Numbered from the stretch's first letter, positions 7,784 to 16,812 are shown. The stretch is 20,695 bases of DNA from CAZEJK01 sp964512045 (GCA_964512045.1 CAZEJK010000084.1:1-20695), one strand, 5' to 3'. Translations and numbers: made by a program. Notes: generated from the letters alone by a model not told the origin.

Positions 7784-8635
7784 ATGGCATTACGCGAGAG
7801 CCGGTACGCGGACGGCGAGGTCGTACGGTTCGACCTGGCCCGGACTCTGGCGGGTCGGGGGCGGTACTGGACAACGTGCTACCTGGTGGACGGCCTGCTC
7901 ATCGACTCCGGCTGTCCGCACGCAGCTGAGGAGCTCGTACAGGCTCTGGAACCGCGTCGGCTCGAACGGATTCTGACGACGCACAGCCACGAGGATCACT
8001 TCGGTGGCAACGGCCCGTTGCAGCGTGAGCGGGGCGTCGAGATCCTGGCCCATCCCGGGGCGGTTCCGTTTCTCGCGAGTCCCCGAGGACTGCAGCCGCT
8101 GCACCCGTACCGGCGTCTGATGTGGGGTTGGCCCGAGCCGTCGCACGCCGACCCGGTAGTGGAGGGGGATGAGATTTCGACCCCGAGCTACCGCTTCCGG
8201 GTGCTCCATACGCCGGGGCATGCGCGCGACCATCTGTGCCTGTACGAGCCGGAGCGCGGCTGGCTGTTCACTGGCGACCTGTACGTTGGAGGACGCGATC
8301 GAGCGCTGCGCGCCGGCTACGACATCTGGCAGATCCTCGAGTCCTTGCGGCGCGTCAGTGCTCTGCCACTCCGGACCCTGTTCCCGGGCGCAGCGCGCGT
8401 GCGAACCGATCCCGATCGCGCGTTCGGTGACAAGATCGAGCATCTGGAGGGGCTCGGCCGCCGGGTCCTCGAGCTGGCCGAGTCCGGGTGGTCAACGAGC
8501 CGGATAGCCCGCACCTTGTGCGGCGGTCCGATGTGGATCGAGGCACTGACCCTGGGACACTTCTCTCGCCGCAACCTGGTGCGTGCCTACCTCGGCAGGA
8601 ACCGGGATCGCTCCCGCTGGCGGGCACGCCGGTAA
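7784..8635 (+). CDS. Metallo-beta-lactamase-fold hydrolase
   Basis: The 283-residue protein has the MBL signature in order: TTHSHEDHFGG (HxHxDH, residues 65-75), HTPGHARDH (third metal His) and FTGDLYVGG (bridging Asp). The C-terminal ~80 residues look like a small winged-helix domain, as in LACTB2-like and other stand-alone MBL hydrolases; this supports a cytosolic hydrolase acting on an ester, thioester or nucleic acid, with no basis to choose. There is no signal peptide. The ATG at 7784 has no clear Shine-Dalgarno sequence. A TACGAT box ends only 10 nt before the ATG and an in-frame TGA at 7757 excludes much upstream extension, so a leaderless message is possible. The gene diverges from the protease gene across 123 bp. 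Confidence 0.87.
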   Translation: MALRESRYADGEVVRFDLARTLAGRGRYWTTCYLVDGLLIDSGCPHAAEELVQALEPRRLERILTTHSHEDHFGGNGPLQRERGVEILAHPGAVPFLASPRGLQPLHPYRRLMWGWPEPSHADPVVEGDEISTPSYRFRVLHTPGHARDHLCLYEPERGWLFTGDLYVGGRDRALRAGYDIWQILESLRRVSALPLRTLFPGAARVRTDPDRAFGDKIEHLEGLGRRVLELAESGWSTSRIARTLCGGPMWIEALTLGHFSRRNLVRAYLGRNRDRSRWRARR

Positions 8636-8660
8636 CGTGTGACGCCTCGATGGCGCCGTC

Positions 8661-8689
8661 TTGGCTCCGCTGCGCGATCACGCTACACT
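8661..8689 (+). promoter_or_regulatory. Candidate promoter of the 404-residue helical protein
   Basis: TTGGCT (8661-8666) and TACACT (8684-8689) are separated by 17 bp in the 166-bp gap after the MBL gene. The boxes match the consensus only 3/6 and 4/6, so this is tentative. It would give a leader of about 105 nt. Confidence 0.35.
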
Positions 8690-8801
8690 GCAGCCACGGC
8701 TGGTCGCGATTCCCCTCCTGGCCAGCTACCATCGAGCGAGCTCCCGACCGGCCTTCACCGAGCGACGGTGTGTTCACTGAAAGTGAGGAGGAGCGTAGGG
8801 T

Positions 8802-10016
8802 ATGGGTTCCATCGCCGCCATCGACGTGCCGGTAGGCTCTGCAGAAGATGATCCGCTCACAACCCTCGAGATGTTCTCCATGTTCGCCGAGAAGGAGCGT
8901 CTCGAGGCCCGCCTGGCGCAGTTCTCGTCGTACGGCGAGAGGGTGGATGTGGTGCTGGCCGCCGGTGGTGAGATTCCCAACCATCTGGCGCGCGCGATGG
9001 CACGGCTGCGGGCCGAGCACCGCGAGGTGAACGCGGCGTGCGAGCGAGTTGCCGCCGCCAGCTGGCGCAGCATCGTGCAGGGGATCGTCACCCAGGCTCA
9101 GAACGCCGGCGGGTCGTTGCCGACGTTCGATGGCCATACGGACTTCATGACCGAGCTGCGCTCGCAGCTGCACGCGGTCGCGACGGCCCACGAGTACATC
9201 CAGTTTCTGAGCAAGCAGCGCCAACGATGGAAGCTGAGCCTGTTCGGACGCAAGAAGATCCGGGTGATCGACGCCATCGTGACCGAGCTCGTGGAGAAGG
9301 CGGACTCGACTGCGGAGGCCGCCCATCGCAAGGCTCATGATACCTACCGAGAGCGTCTGGAAGAGGCCGCGAGCAACCTCGAGGCGGACCTGGCCTCCAT
9401 CGCTGGTTGGTACCGGCATCTGCTCGCTCAAGCGGTCGACACCTCGGATCGCTTTGGAAGTCGGCACCGGTGGCGGCTGATCGACCGCGTGGATGACGGT
9501 TTTCTGGCGCTCATCCAGCGGGCATGGAGCGATCCGATGCTGATGCGCTGGGTGAACCGGGCGTGGGTGCTTCTGGATGAGGGGATGTCAGATCAGCTCC
9601 GGACGTGGGCACGCAAGCGGGTCCAGGAGACGCGACCAGCCTCGGTCCTGCAGGTGGCGGACGTGTTGGCGCGCGAGCTGGAGGAGGCCGCGCCGCGGGA
9701 GCAGCGGATCAACACCGTGATGCAGCGTTGGCCGGTTGACGAGCCGATGCAGCTGGCGATTGCCGAGACGCTGGCCGAGAGCACCGCGTGGGTGACCCAT
9801 ATCGCCGAGGCTGTGCTCCGTCGTCCTTCGGTGACAACCGTCGCTGCCCTGTTCGAGGCCCTCAAGGCGGAGATCCAGGACGATGCGGCGGCGATCATCG
9901 GAGTACGGCGTGCCCTCACCACCATGCAGCCGTTTGCCGCATTGAAGGAGAAGACCGCGCGGATCACCACCTACCGCAAGCAGCTCAACGAGCTGTACGA
10001 GGGGTTGTTGGGGTAG
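8802..10016 (+). CDS. Unrecognised all-helical 404-residue protein
   Basis: I do not recognise this protein. It has no signal peptide, no membrane segment and no Cys-rich or nucleotide-binding motif. The sequence is almost wholly charged helix: residues ~25-85 and ~150-205 are heptad-like and may form coiled coils. A basic patch, RQRWKLSLFGRKKIR (residues ~132-146), sits between helices, and a Trp-rich stretch (AWSDPMLMRWVNRAWVLL) lies near residues 237-254. The last 40 residues are again helical and basic. A GAGGAGGAG element lies 8 nt before the ATG. The gene has its own candidate promoter and stands between the MBL gene and the convergent efflux operon, so context gives no function. A cytosolic scaffold, or a nucleic-acid or membrane-surface binding protein, is possible. 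Codon bias and the clean start support a real gene. Confidence 0.8.
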   Translation: MGSIAAIDVPVGSAEDDPLTTLEMFSMFAEKERLEARLAQFSSYGERVDVVLAAGGEIPNHLARAMARLRAEHREVNAACERVAAASWRSIVQGIVTQAQNAGGSLPTFDGHTDFMTELRSQLHAVATAHEYIQFLSKQRQRWKLSLFGRKKIRVIDAIVTELVEKADSTAEAAHRKAHDTYRERLEEAASNLEADLASIAGWYRHLLAQAVDTSDRFGSRHRWRLIDRVDDGFLALIQRAWSDPMLMRWVNRAWVLLDEGMSDQLRTWARKRVQETRPASVLQVADVLARELEEAAPREQRINTVMQRWPVDEPMQLAIAETLAESTAWVTHIAEAVLRRPSVTTVAALFEALKAEIQDDAAAIIGVRRALTTMQPFAALKEKTARITTYRKQLNELYEGLLG

Positions 10017-10063
10017 CGCGAGACCGCAACCGGACCGTTCCCCTGGACATTGCCTTGCTATGG

Positions 10064-10081
10064 GCGGCGATTTGTTGCCGC
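10064..10081. terminator. Weak hairpin between convergent genes
   Basis: A 7-bp stem with one G-T pair (GCGGCGA / TTGCCGC) and a TTTG loop lies in the 122-bp gap after the helical protein and before the permease stop. It has no T-tract on either side, so it is only a possible terminator. Confidence 0.3.
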
Positions 10082-10138
10082 TTCGCTCCCGAACCCATTC
10101 GATTTCGTTGCTGCGCGTGGACCTCCAGTCAGCCGGGC

Positions 10139-13100
10139 TCACGCCTCCTGCTCGGCGGGTGTGAGCTCGGGGTTCGGCCCGTCGTCAGCCAGCTCCCGGC
10201 TGGTCACGGCACGGATGCCGAGCAGGGCGAGGATGTCCTCGAGGATCCGGTAGAGCACGGGCACCAGAATCAGCGTGATCGCGGTGGCGAACACGATCCC
10301 GAACGCCAGGCTGATCGCCATCGGGATCAGGAACCGGGCCTGGAGCGAGGTCTCGAGCAGCATCGGCGTCAGCCCGAGAAACGTCGTCGCCGTGGTGAGC
10401 AAGATCGGACGGAACCTGCGGGCGCCCGCGTGCCGGATCGCCTGGTCCATCGGGATCCCTTCTGCGCGCTCACGGTTGATCAGGTCGACCATGATCAGGG
10501 AGTCGTTGACCACCACCCCGGTGAGGGCCACCATCCCGAACAGGGAGAGGATCGACAGGTCCATCCCCATGAGCAGGTGGCCGCCAACTGCGCCCACCAG
10601 GCCGAACGGGATCGCGGACATGACGATCGCCGGCTGCACATACGACCGGAACGGAATTGCGAGCAAGGCGAAGATCGCGAGCTGGGCGACCAGAAAGTTC
10701 ACTCTCAGGCTGCCGAGCGACTCGGCCTGCTCCCGCTGCTCGCCTTCGAAGTCGAAGCTGAGACCGGGGAAGTCGCGGGTCAGCTGCGGGAGCACCGAGC
10801 TTCTCAGATCCCGGTTGATGGCGTTGGCATCGGCAACCGACTCGTCCACATCGGCAGAGACGGTCACGATGCGTCGCCGGTCAACTCGATTGATGGACGC
10901 ATAGCCACGGCCCCTCTCGATTGTGGCGACAGTGGACAGGGGGACCTCCGAGCCGTCACGCAGCCGGACCCGCCGGTCATCGATGTCACCGAGGCTGCGA
11001 CGCTCGTCCTCCGGGTAGCGCACCATCACCCGGATCTCGTCACGACCACGTTGGATCCGTTGTGCCTCCTCGCCGTAGAATCCGGCGCGCACCTGCTGCG
11101 CGAGGTCACTGAGAGTGAGGCCGAGGGTCCTTCCAGCGGGCGTCAGCTCGAGCTTCAGCTCCTCCTTGCCGGGCAGGAATGAGTCGGCCACGTCGCTGGT
11201 CCCCGGGTAGCTCGCGATGATCTCCTGGAGACGCTCGGATGCACGTAGCAGAGTGTCGAAGTCTCGATGTGACAGCTGTACGGAGACGGCTTCTCCCGCT
11301 GAGAACAGCGACGACGTGAACGTCAGCGATGCAGCTCCCGGCACCTCGCCGACGATCTCCCGCCACCTGCTTACCAGCTCCGGGGACGGAGTGGACCGGT
11401 CTTCCGAGCTCAACAGCTCGACGTTGACCTCGCCGAGATGGGCGGAGCTGCCGGTCGGCGCCGAGCTCGACCTCGGTCCGTGAGCGCCCTGGCTCGGATG
11501 TTGGCCGACCGTAGTCGAGACATGTCGGATGAGTGGCGGACTGTCGTGTGCCTCGTCGAACTGCCGGCCGACCTCCCCGGCAGCGGTCTCCAGCTTGGTC
11601 AGAACAGCCTTGGTCTGCTCGACCGGCGTTCCCTGAGGCATTGTCAGCCTCGCCACCATGTTGTCGGCGTCCACCTTCGGAAAAAACGTGAACTCGACAA
11701 ACCCTCCAGCGACGACTCCGCCCACGAGCAGAAGCGAGCCCAGAGCGATCGCGAGGGTGGCGTACCGCCACTCCAGAGCCCACTCGAGGCTCGAGCGGTA
11801 CGGGTGGTCGATGATCCAACGGAGACCGGCATGCACCCGGGCCTGCAAACGTTCGATCGGGGCGAGAACCGGTTGGAACCAGCGGTACAGGCGCGACGCA
11901 CCACCGGAGAGGTGCGCGGGCAGGATCAGCAGGGCCTCGATCAGCGACATCAGGAGTACGGTGATCACCACGAGGGGGATCTGTCGCATCACCTTGCCCA
12001 TGTTGCCGGACACGAACAGCAGCGGGGCGAAGGCGGCAACCGAGGTGATGATCGCGAACGTCACCGGGACCGCCATCTCGCGAGCCCCGCGGATGGCGGC
12101 ATCGAGCGGACGCATGCCTTTTTGCAGGTAGTGGAAGATGTTCTCGCCCACAACGATCGCGTCGTCGACCACGATGCCGAGGACGACGATGAACGCGAAC
12201 AGCGAGATCATGTTGATGGTGACGTCGGCGTACGGGATGAGCCACATGCCACCGAGGAAGGAGATCGGGATCCCCAGCGTCGTCCAAAACGCCAGCCGCA
12301 GGTCGAGGAAGATGGCGAGGCAGATGAACACCAGGATCAGCCCGAGCTGGGCGTTGTTGAGGAGCAGCCCGATCCGCTGCCGGAGAATGATGGAGTCATC
12401 GTCCCAGGTGGCGACCTCCACCCCCGCCGGTAGCTGAGGCTCGAGGTCGGCAACGTACGCCTTGGTGGCGTCGGCCACGTCGAGCGCCCCTTCGTTGCCG
12501 ACCCGTGAGACCTGGATCAGAGCAGCACGCTTACCGTCGAACCGTGTAGCGGTATCGGTGTCGGCGAACCCATCGATCACCCGGGCGATGTCGCCGAGCG
12601 CGATCTGGGTGCCGTCCGGCTGAGTGCGCACGACGATCGACTCGAACTCGGGCCCGCGGTACCGCTTTCCTTTGGTGCGCAGGAGGATCTCGCCGCCGTC
12701 GGTCTTGACCGAGCCGCCGGGAAGGTCGAGCGAGGTGCGGCGGACCGCACTGGCGACCTCGGAGAGGGTGAGCCCATAGCGCTGCAGGTTCTCCTCGGAG
12801 ACCTCGATCGAGATCTCGTACGGGCGGATGCCGGTGACCTCTGCCTGTGAGATGTCCTCGAGATCGTTCAGGTCGTCGCGTACCCGCTCGGCGAGCTCCT
12901 TCAACGTGCGCTCCGGGACGTCGCCGTAGAGGACCACGGTGATGACGCGGCGCCGCGTCTCAGCCAGCGAGACGATCGGCTTTTCTGTCTCGGCAGGGAA
13001 CGTGTCGATCCGGTCCACCGCCGCCTTGACGTCATCGAGGACCTCGTTGTCGTCGGCATCCTCCTCGAGCTCGATGGTGACGGAGCCCATTCCTTCCGTG

Positions 13101-13363
13101 GCGGTCGAGCGGATCCGCTCGATCCCCTCGATGGAGGCGATCTCCTCCTCGACCAGCACGCAGACACCCTCTTCGGCCTCCTCCGGGCTGGCGCCGAGAT
13201 ACGGCACCTGAACAGTGATCACGTCGGTGTCGAACTCGGGAAACACCTCGATGGTGACGGATAGCAGTGACAGCGCGCCGGAAACGAGGATGAACGCCAT
13301 CAGCAGGTTCGCGGCGACGTGGTTGGCTGCGAACCATGCCAGGAAGCCCTTGCGCTCGCTCAT
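10139..13363 (-). CDS. RND efflux permease (AcrB-like inner-membrane pump)
   Basis: The 1074-residue length matches the family. A first transmembrane helix begins near residue 12, followed by a periplasmic loop to ~330, five further helices (~330-480), a second periplasmic loop and the last helical bundle. The proton-relay aspartates are present in TM4 as GIVVDDAIVV (Asp400, Asp401). TM10 carries VVVNDSLIM (Asn953, Asp954), where AcrB has its Lys, a pattern seen in a broad clade of AcrB-like permeases annotated as general efflux pumps. It should export substrates from membrane or periplasm using the proton gradient. Substrate cannot be told from sequence. The ATG overlaps the adaptor stop by 4 nt (ATGA), so the pump is translationally coupled and last in the operon. 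Confidence 0.95.
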   Translation of the reverse strand: MSERKGFLAWFAANHVAANLLMAFILVSGALSLLSVTIEVFPEFDTDVITVQVPYLGASPEEAEEGVCVLVEEEIASIEGIERIRSTATEGMGSVTIELEEDADDNEVLDDVKAAVDRIDTFPAETEKPIVSLAETRRRVITVVLYGDVPERTLKELAERVRDDLNDLEDISQAEVTGIRPYEISIEVSEENLQRYGLTLSEVASAVRRTSLDLPGGSVKTDGGEILLRTKGKRYRGPEFESIVVRTQPDGTQIALGDIARVIDGFADTDTATRFDGKRAALIQVSRVGNEGALDVADATKAYVADLEPQLPAGVEVATWDDDSIILRQRIGLLLNNAQLGLILVFICLAIFLDLRLAFWTTLGIPISFLGGMWLIPYADVTINMISLFAFIVVLGIVVDDAIVVGENIFHYLQKGMRPLDAAIRGAREMAVPVTFAIITSVAAFAPLLFVSGNMGKVMRQIPLVVITVLLMSLIEALLILPAHLSGGASRLYRWFQPVLAPIERLQARVHAGLRWIIDHPYRSSLEWALEWRYATLAIALGSLLLVGGVVAGGFVEFTFFPKVDADNMVARLTMPQGTPVEQTKAVLTKLETAAGEVGRQFDEAHDSPPLIRHVSTTVGQHPSQGAHGPRSSSAPTGSSAHLGEVNVELLSSEDRSTPSPELVSRWREIVGEVPGAASLTFTSSLFSAGEAVSVQLSHRDFDTLLRASERLQEIIASYPGTSDVADSFLPGKEELKLELTPAGRTLGLTLSDLAQQVRAGFYGEEAQRIQRGRDEIRVMVRYPEDERRSLGDIDDRRVRLRDGSEVPLSTVATIERGRGYASINRVDRRRIVTVSADVDESVADANAINRDLRSSVLPQLTRDFPGLSFDFEGEQREQAESLGSLRVNFLVAQLAIFALLAIPFRSYVQPAIVMSAIPFGLVGAVGGHLLMGMDLSILSLFGMVALTGVVVNDSLIMVDLINRERAEGIPMDQAIRHAGARRFRPILLTTATTFLGLTPMLLETSLQARFLIPMAISLAFGIVFATAITLILVPVLYRILEDILALLGIRAVTSRELADDGPNPELTPAEQEA

Positions 13364-14544
13364 GACGTGCTCTCCGTGGTCTGCCGGCTCGTTTTGCTCC
13401 CGTCTCCGGCCGTGCGGACCGACATCCCGTCGGTGACGGCGTCCAGCGAGCTGACGACCACCTGCTCACCGCCCACGAGGCCGGAACGGAGATAGGCCGC
13501 TTGGCGGTCTGTTCTCGCGACCGTGACGGACCTCAGGTGGAGTGTGGTGTCCTCGACCACCCAGACCAGATCGTCCTGGCGCACGGCGTGGCGTGGGACA
13601 CTGACCACATCGTCGAGCTCCGCGCCGTTGATGCACACCTCGACGAAGGTTCCGGGCAACAATGGAGGCTGCTCCCCTCTCGGATCGAACGGGTTGGGTA
13701 CCTCGGCCACCACGTGCACCATCCGCGAGGTCGGATCCACCTGGGCCTCGAGGCGGGCGACGGTGGCCGACCAGCTACGGTCGGCTCCGGCAAAGGTCGC
13801 GGTTACGGTCGCGTTGGGGCCCCGTTCGCCGTTGCGAGGCACGTCGAACCACTCGAGCTCACTGTCCGGCATCGGCACCCGAACCTCGACCGTATTGGTC
13901 CCGTACACAGTTGCCAGAGCGCGACCGGTGGTCACGTGCTGGCCGACGTCCACGGACTCGCTGACGACGATGACGTCGAACGGTAGCGTGACCCGTGTGC
14001 GCTCCAGATTGAGCAGCGCCACGTCGAGGTCGGCCCTGGCCGCTTCCAGCTCCGCCTCCGCTTGACGCACTTGCGGCTCCCGCACCACGAGGGGTGAGGA
14101 CGGCGGCTCGCCGGGGTGGAGCGCTTCCCACTCCTCGCTCGCGACCTGAGCTTCCGCGCGCTCCCGTTCGAGGGTGACCTCGGCGCGTGCCAGGCTGGCG
14201 CGGGCGCGGTCCACGGCCAGCTCGTAGTCGCGCGGGTCGACGACCAGCAGCGGTTCCTCTGCCGAGACCCGACCACCCGCGACCAGCTGCGGATGGACCT
14301 CGACGATCCGGCCGGGAACCTCGGGTGCGACCTCGACGGTGACCCGGGCTGCCACCTCGCCGTGGCCGCACACCTCGACCGGGACCGAGCCGCGTACGGC
14401 TGTGGTGACCTCCACAAGCGGGCCCAAGTGCGGACGCTCCCGGCGTTCGGGAGTGCTGCGAGCCGAGGCCAGCAAAGCAGCGACCGTTGCGGCAACGACC
14501 AGGATCAGGAAGGGGACGATGATCTTGAGTGCTCGTGAGGACAT
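13360..14544 (-). CDS. Periplasmic adaptor (membrane fusion protein) of the RND pump
   Basis: The 394-residue protein starts with a hydrophobic anchor (IIVPFLILVVAATVAALL) and no lipobox. It then shows the adaptor order: a first lipoyl half with EVAPEVPGRIVEVHPQLV, an alpha-hairpin (residues ~105-185) interrupted by a Pro-rich turn (HPGEPPSSP), a second lipoyl half (VTLPFDVIVVSESVDVGQHV), then a beta-barrel and membrane-proximal domain with LLPGTFVEV. The adaptor joins the permease to the outer-membrane channel. It starts 3 nt after the outer-membrane factor stop (TGA-CCG-ATG) and ends overlapping the permease start. Confidence 0.94.
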   Translation of the reverse strand: MSSRALKIIVPFLILVVAATVAALLASARSTPERRERPHLGPLVEVTTAVRGSVPVEVCGHGEVAARVTVEVAPEVPGRIVEVHPQLVAGGRVSAEEPLLVVDPRDYELAVDRARASLARAEVTLERERAEAQVASEEWEALHPGEPPSSPLVVREPQVRQAEAELEAARADLDVALLNLERTRVTLPFDVIVVSESVDVGQHVTTGRALATVYGTNTVEVRVPMPDSELEWFDVPRNGERGPNATVTATFAGADRSWSATVARLEAQVDPTSRMVHVVAEVPNPFDPRGEQPPLLPGTFVEVCINGAELDDVVSVPRHAVRQDDLVWVVEDTTLHLRSVTVARTDRQAAYLRSGLVGGEQVVVSSLDAVTDGMSVRTAGDGSKTSRQTTESTS

Positions 14545-14547
14545 CGG

Positions 14548-16002
14548 TCATACCTCGCTGTCATGGGATGGGGTCGTGGTGCTGGCGTTTGTCGGTGGAT
14601 TGGTCCAGTCTCCGCCGAGCGCCAGGAAGAGGTTGATTCGGGTGTTCCAGACGTCGGCTGTGACTGTCAGCATTGCGTCTTCGGCGGCACGCAGGCGACG
14701 CTCGGTCTCGAGGACGATGAGCAGAGCTTCAACGCCGCGCTGGTACCGTTCGCGGGCGATCCGGTCCGCGGCGCGGGCCTGCTCCAGGCGAGTGCGTGCG
14801 AGATCGAGCTGCCGCTGGACACTGTGATCCGCCACCAGGGCATCCTCGACCTCCTGAAGGGCTGTGAGGACTGCGCCGGAGTACGCGGCGACCGCGGCCT
14901 CCGCACGAGCTCGCGCAGCGTCGACAGCGGCGCGACGCTGACCGCCGGTGAAGATCGGCGCCACCAGGTTGGCGACCGCGCTGTAGACCACGCCGTCGCT
15001 GGAAAGGAGGTCGCTCAGACTATCGGAGGTGGCGCCGGTGGAGCCGCTGAGGGTCAGGCTCGGAAACAGATCGGCCATCGCGGCACCGATGCCGTAGGTT
15101 GCAGCGGAGAGCTCGGCTTCGGCCCGGCGCAGGTCCGGTCGGCGGTCGAGGAGATCGGCCGGGAGGCCCGCCGGAACCGGTCCGAGCTTCGGCACCTCGG
15201 GAAGGCCGGTATGCAGACGAGGCTGGCTGCCGGGCGCCTGACCGATCAGGACGTGCAGAGCGTGGCGAGCCTGCTCGAGCTGGGCCGCGACCTGGACCTC
15301 GCGGCCTTGTGTTGCAGCGAGGTTCTCACGGGCAAGGTGGACGTCCACGGCGCGAGCGAGCCCTGAGCGGTAACGGCGTTGGACCGTTGTCAGAGTCTGC
15401 TCCCAGCTCGTGCGAGTGCTTCGAGTCACCTCGAGGGTTCGCTCGAGAGTCGCGACCTGGACCCGAGCGCGGGCAACGGCGGCGATGATGCTGTGCTCGA
15501 GAGCAACCCGGTTCGCCTCCTCCGCGAGGAGGCTTGCCCAGGCCTGCTGACGCGTCCGCTTCAGCTTGCCGAACAGGTCCGCTTGCCAGCTGACATTGAG
15601 CTCGTCGGCAAACGTCGTGGAGTAGATGCTCGTCCGGCCGATGGTGGGCAGCACGAAAGAGGACTTGTTCCGAGCTCCAGAGACGCCTGCTGTGACCTGC
15701 GGCAGAGAGGAGCCGGCGGCCTGACGGAGCGCCGCCTCGGCCTCCAGGACTCGTGCTGCGGCCACCCGGAGGTCCGTGTTGTGCTCGAGCGCTGTGCGCA
15801 CCAGCTCGGCAGTCGCCGCGTCCGGGAAGCGTGTCCACCACGGTGCTTCAGGAGCCGGTGCGTGAACGGAGTCTCCCGATGCATGGACGTAGGTCGACGA
15901 AGCGTCGGCGGCGGTGCTCGGGCGCTGCGGCTCTGGGCCCAGAGTGCAGCCAGTGACTGTGCCGACGACGGCGAGGATGAAGATGGCCGGGGTCCGAGTC
16001 AT
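14548..16002 (-). CDS. Outer-membrane efflux lipoprotein (TolC/NodT family)
   Basis: The ATG at 16002 is chosen because GGAGG lies 7 nt upstream and a lipoprotein signal begins there: MTRTPAIFILAVVGTVTGC, followed by TLGPEPQRP as in NodT-type channels. The frame stays open upstream to 16704, but that part is a shadow of the regulator gene. The 484-residue length fits. The family pattern PADLLDRRPDLRRAEAEL and then GAAMADLFPSLTLSGS is present in the second repeat, and VAPIFTGGQRRAAVDAARA near residue 375. It should trimerise into the exit duct for the RND pump. The ATG overlaps the regulator stop (ATGA). Confidence 0.94.
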   Translation of the reverse strand: MTRTPAIFILAVVGTVTGCTLGPEPQRPSTAADASSTYVHASGDSVHAPAPEAPWWTRFPDAATAELVRTALEHNTDLRVAAARVLEAEAALRQAAGSSLPQVTAGVSGARNKSSFVLPTIGRTSIYSTTFADELNVSWQADLFGKLKRTRQQAWASLLAEEANRVALEHSIIAAVARARVQVATLERTLEVTRSTRTSWEQTLTTVQRRYRSGLARAVDVHLARENLAATQGREVQVAAQLEQARHALHVLIGQAPGSQPRLHTGLPEVPKLGPVPAGLPADLLDRRPDLRRAEAELSAATYGIGAAMADLFPSLTLSGSTGATSDSLSDLLSSDGVVYSAVANLVAPIFTGGQRRAAVDAARARAEAAVAAYSGAVLTALQEVEDALVADHSVQRQLDLARTRLEQARAADRIARERYQRGVEALLIVLETERRLRAAEDAMLTVTADVWNTRINLFLALGGDWTNPPTNASTTTPSHDSEV

Positions 16003-16688
16003 TGGTTGTCCTCCGTACTCGCTGCGCATGCCCGGAACCCGGCTGCCGAGAAGCGGACGATGTGCTCGAGGTGCGACGTCAGATCGGTTGGGAGCAGGGC
16101 GCGTTGGAGCGGAGCGCAGTGCATCATGTGGTATGCCTTGAGTGCGTGGATGATCTGACCGACCAGAGAGGTCATACACATGGCGAGGCCTGCATCGCTC
16201 ATGTCGAGCCCGACGCGGTTCAGCGCCGATCGAGTGAGCTGCAACGTCGGCATCAGCAGCTCTTCCAAGAAGATCTCGGGCGGCAGCTGCGGGTTCCGCA
16301 TCTCCTGGTCCATGAACGCCATCAGGCGGTGGCTTCGTTCCCGTTCGCCGAGGGGATCGGCAAAGGTCATGGTGAAGGCGTGCAGGAAGGTCTCGAGGGT
16401 GGCGTCGTTGCCGGCATCTTCGAGCGCAGCGTGGACCTGCTTCTCGCGGCGAGCCCGGACATCTGCAAGCAGTCGTCGGAAGGTCGCCACGTACAGGTTG
16501 TGTTTGCCGCCGAAGTGGTAGTTGACCGCCGCCACGTTGCAACCCGCTGTGGACGTCAGATCGCGCACCGAGGTTGTTGCGAACCCGTGCTCCGCGAACA
16601 GCTGCTCGGCCACGTCCAGGAGCCGCTCGCACGTGCCGTGACCCTGAGCGGGTGTTTGTGAACGGGGCATGACGGTCTGATCGGTCAC
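15999..16688 (-). CDS. TetR/AcrR-family repressor of the efflux operon
   Basis: The GTG at 16688 is chosen because GGAGG lies 5 nt upstream; an ATG at 16826 in frame lies upstream of the promoter and operators. The 229-residue protein has a TetR helix-turn-helix at residues ~39-66 (TSVRDLTSTAGCNVAAVNYHFGGK cut here as TSVRDL...NYHFGGK), with GCNVAAVNYHFG typical of the recognition helix. The C-terminal domain, with MAFMDQEMRNP and a Met- and His-rich last helix (HALKAYHMMH), resembles the CecR (YbiH)-type ligand domain. It is the first gene of the pump operon and its promoter carries two palindromes, so it probably represses its own operon until a ligand binds. The ligand is unknown. Confidence 0.92.
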   Translation of the reverse strand: MTDQTVMPRSQTPAQGHGTCERLLDVAEQLFAEHGFATTSVRDLTSTAGCNVAAVNYHFGGKHNLYVATFRRLLADVRARREKQVHAALEDAGNDATLETFLHAFTMTFADPLGERERSHRLMAFMDQEMRNPQLPPEIFLEELLMPTLQLTRSALNRVGLDMSDAGLAMCMTSLVGQIIHALKAYHMMHCAPLQRALLPTDLTSHLEHIVRFSAAGFRACAASTEDNQ

Positions 16689-16698
16689 GGGAGCCTCC

Positions 16699-16747
16699 AA
16701 ACAATCGTTTCGAACAGCCAATTTAAACGAATGTTTTATTTTGTCAA
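16699..16747 (-). promoter_or_regulatory. Promoter and twin operator of the efflux operon
   Basis: On the minus strand a perfect TTGACA (16747-16742) is followed after 15 bp by TTAAAT (16726-16721), a suboptimal -10 with short spacing. Two palindromes of the form AAAC-N4-GTTT lie at 16725-16736 and 16699-16710. Together they form an inverted repeat with 11 of 12 matching positions and centres 26 bp apart. The first overlaps the -35/-10 spacer, the second sits between the -10 and the Shine-Dalgarno. Such sites are typical TetR-family operators and would give autorepression. The stretch is strikingly AT-rich against its surroundings. Confidence 0.75.
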
Positions 16748-16765
16748 GCCATGACAGCGTACAAT
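16742..16765 (+). promoter_or_regulatory. Possible promoter and inverted repeat before the heme lipoprotein gene
   Basis: TACAAT (16760-16765, 5/6) is a good -10 box 47 nt before the ATG at 16813, but no good -35 box lies 16-18 bp upstream. The inverted repeat TGTCA-N5-TGACA (16742-16756) sits in its place and also covers the -35 box of the divergent efflux operon. An activator bound there could serve this gene and affect the other. Confidence 0.4.
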
Positions 16766-16812
16766 CGTCGGAGCGTGAGTGATCCCGAGGTTCGGACCAT
16801 GAGGAGGAGTGG

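Noticed and set aside
8355..9467. Minus-strand frame of 370 codons over the MBL and helical-protein genes
   Set aside because: It crosses two well supported plus-strand genes and their promoter gap, and its product has no recognisable features.
9788..11182. Plus-strand frame of 464 codons running into the RND permease
   Set aside because: It overlaps the end of the helical protein in another frame and is antisense to the permease; its composition is that of a shadow frame.
16003..16704. Upstream extension of the outer-membrane lipoprotein frame to 16704
   Set aside because: The added ~234 residues are Arg/Pro-rich shadow sequence of the TetR gene. A lipoprotein signal and a ribosome site mark the start at 16002.
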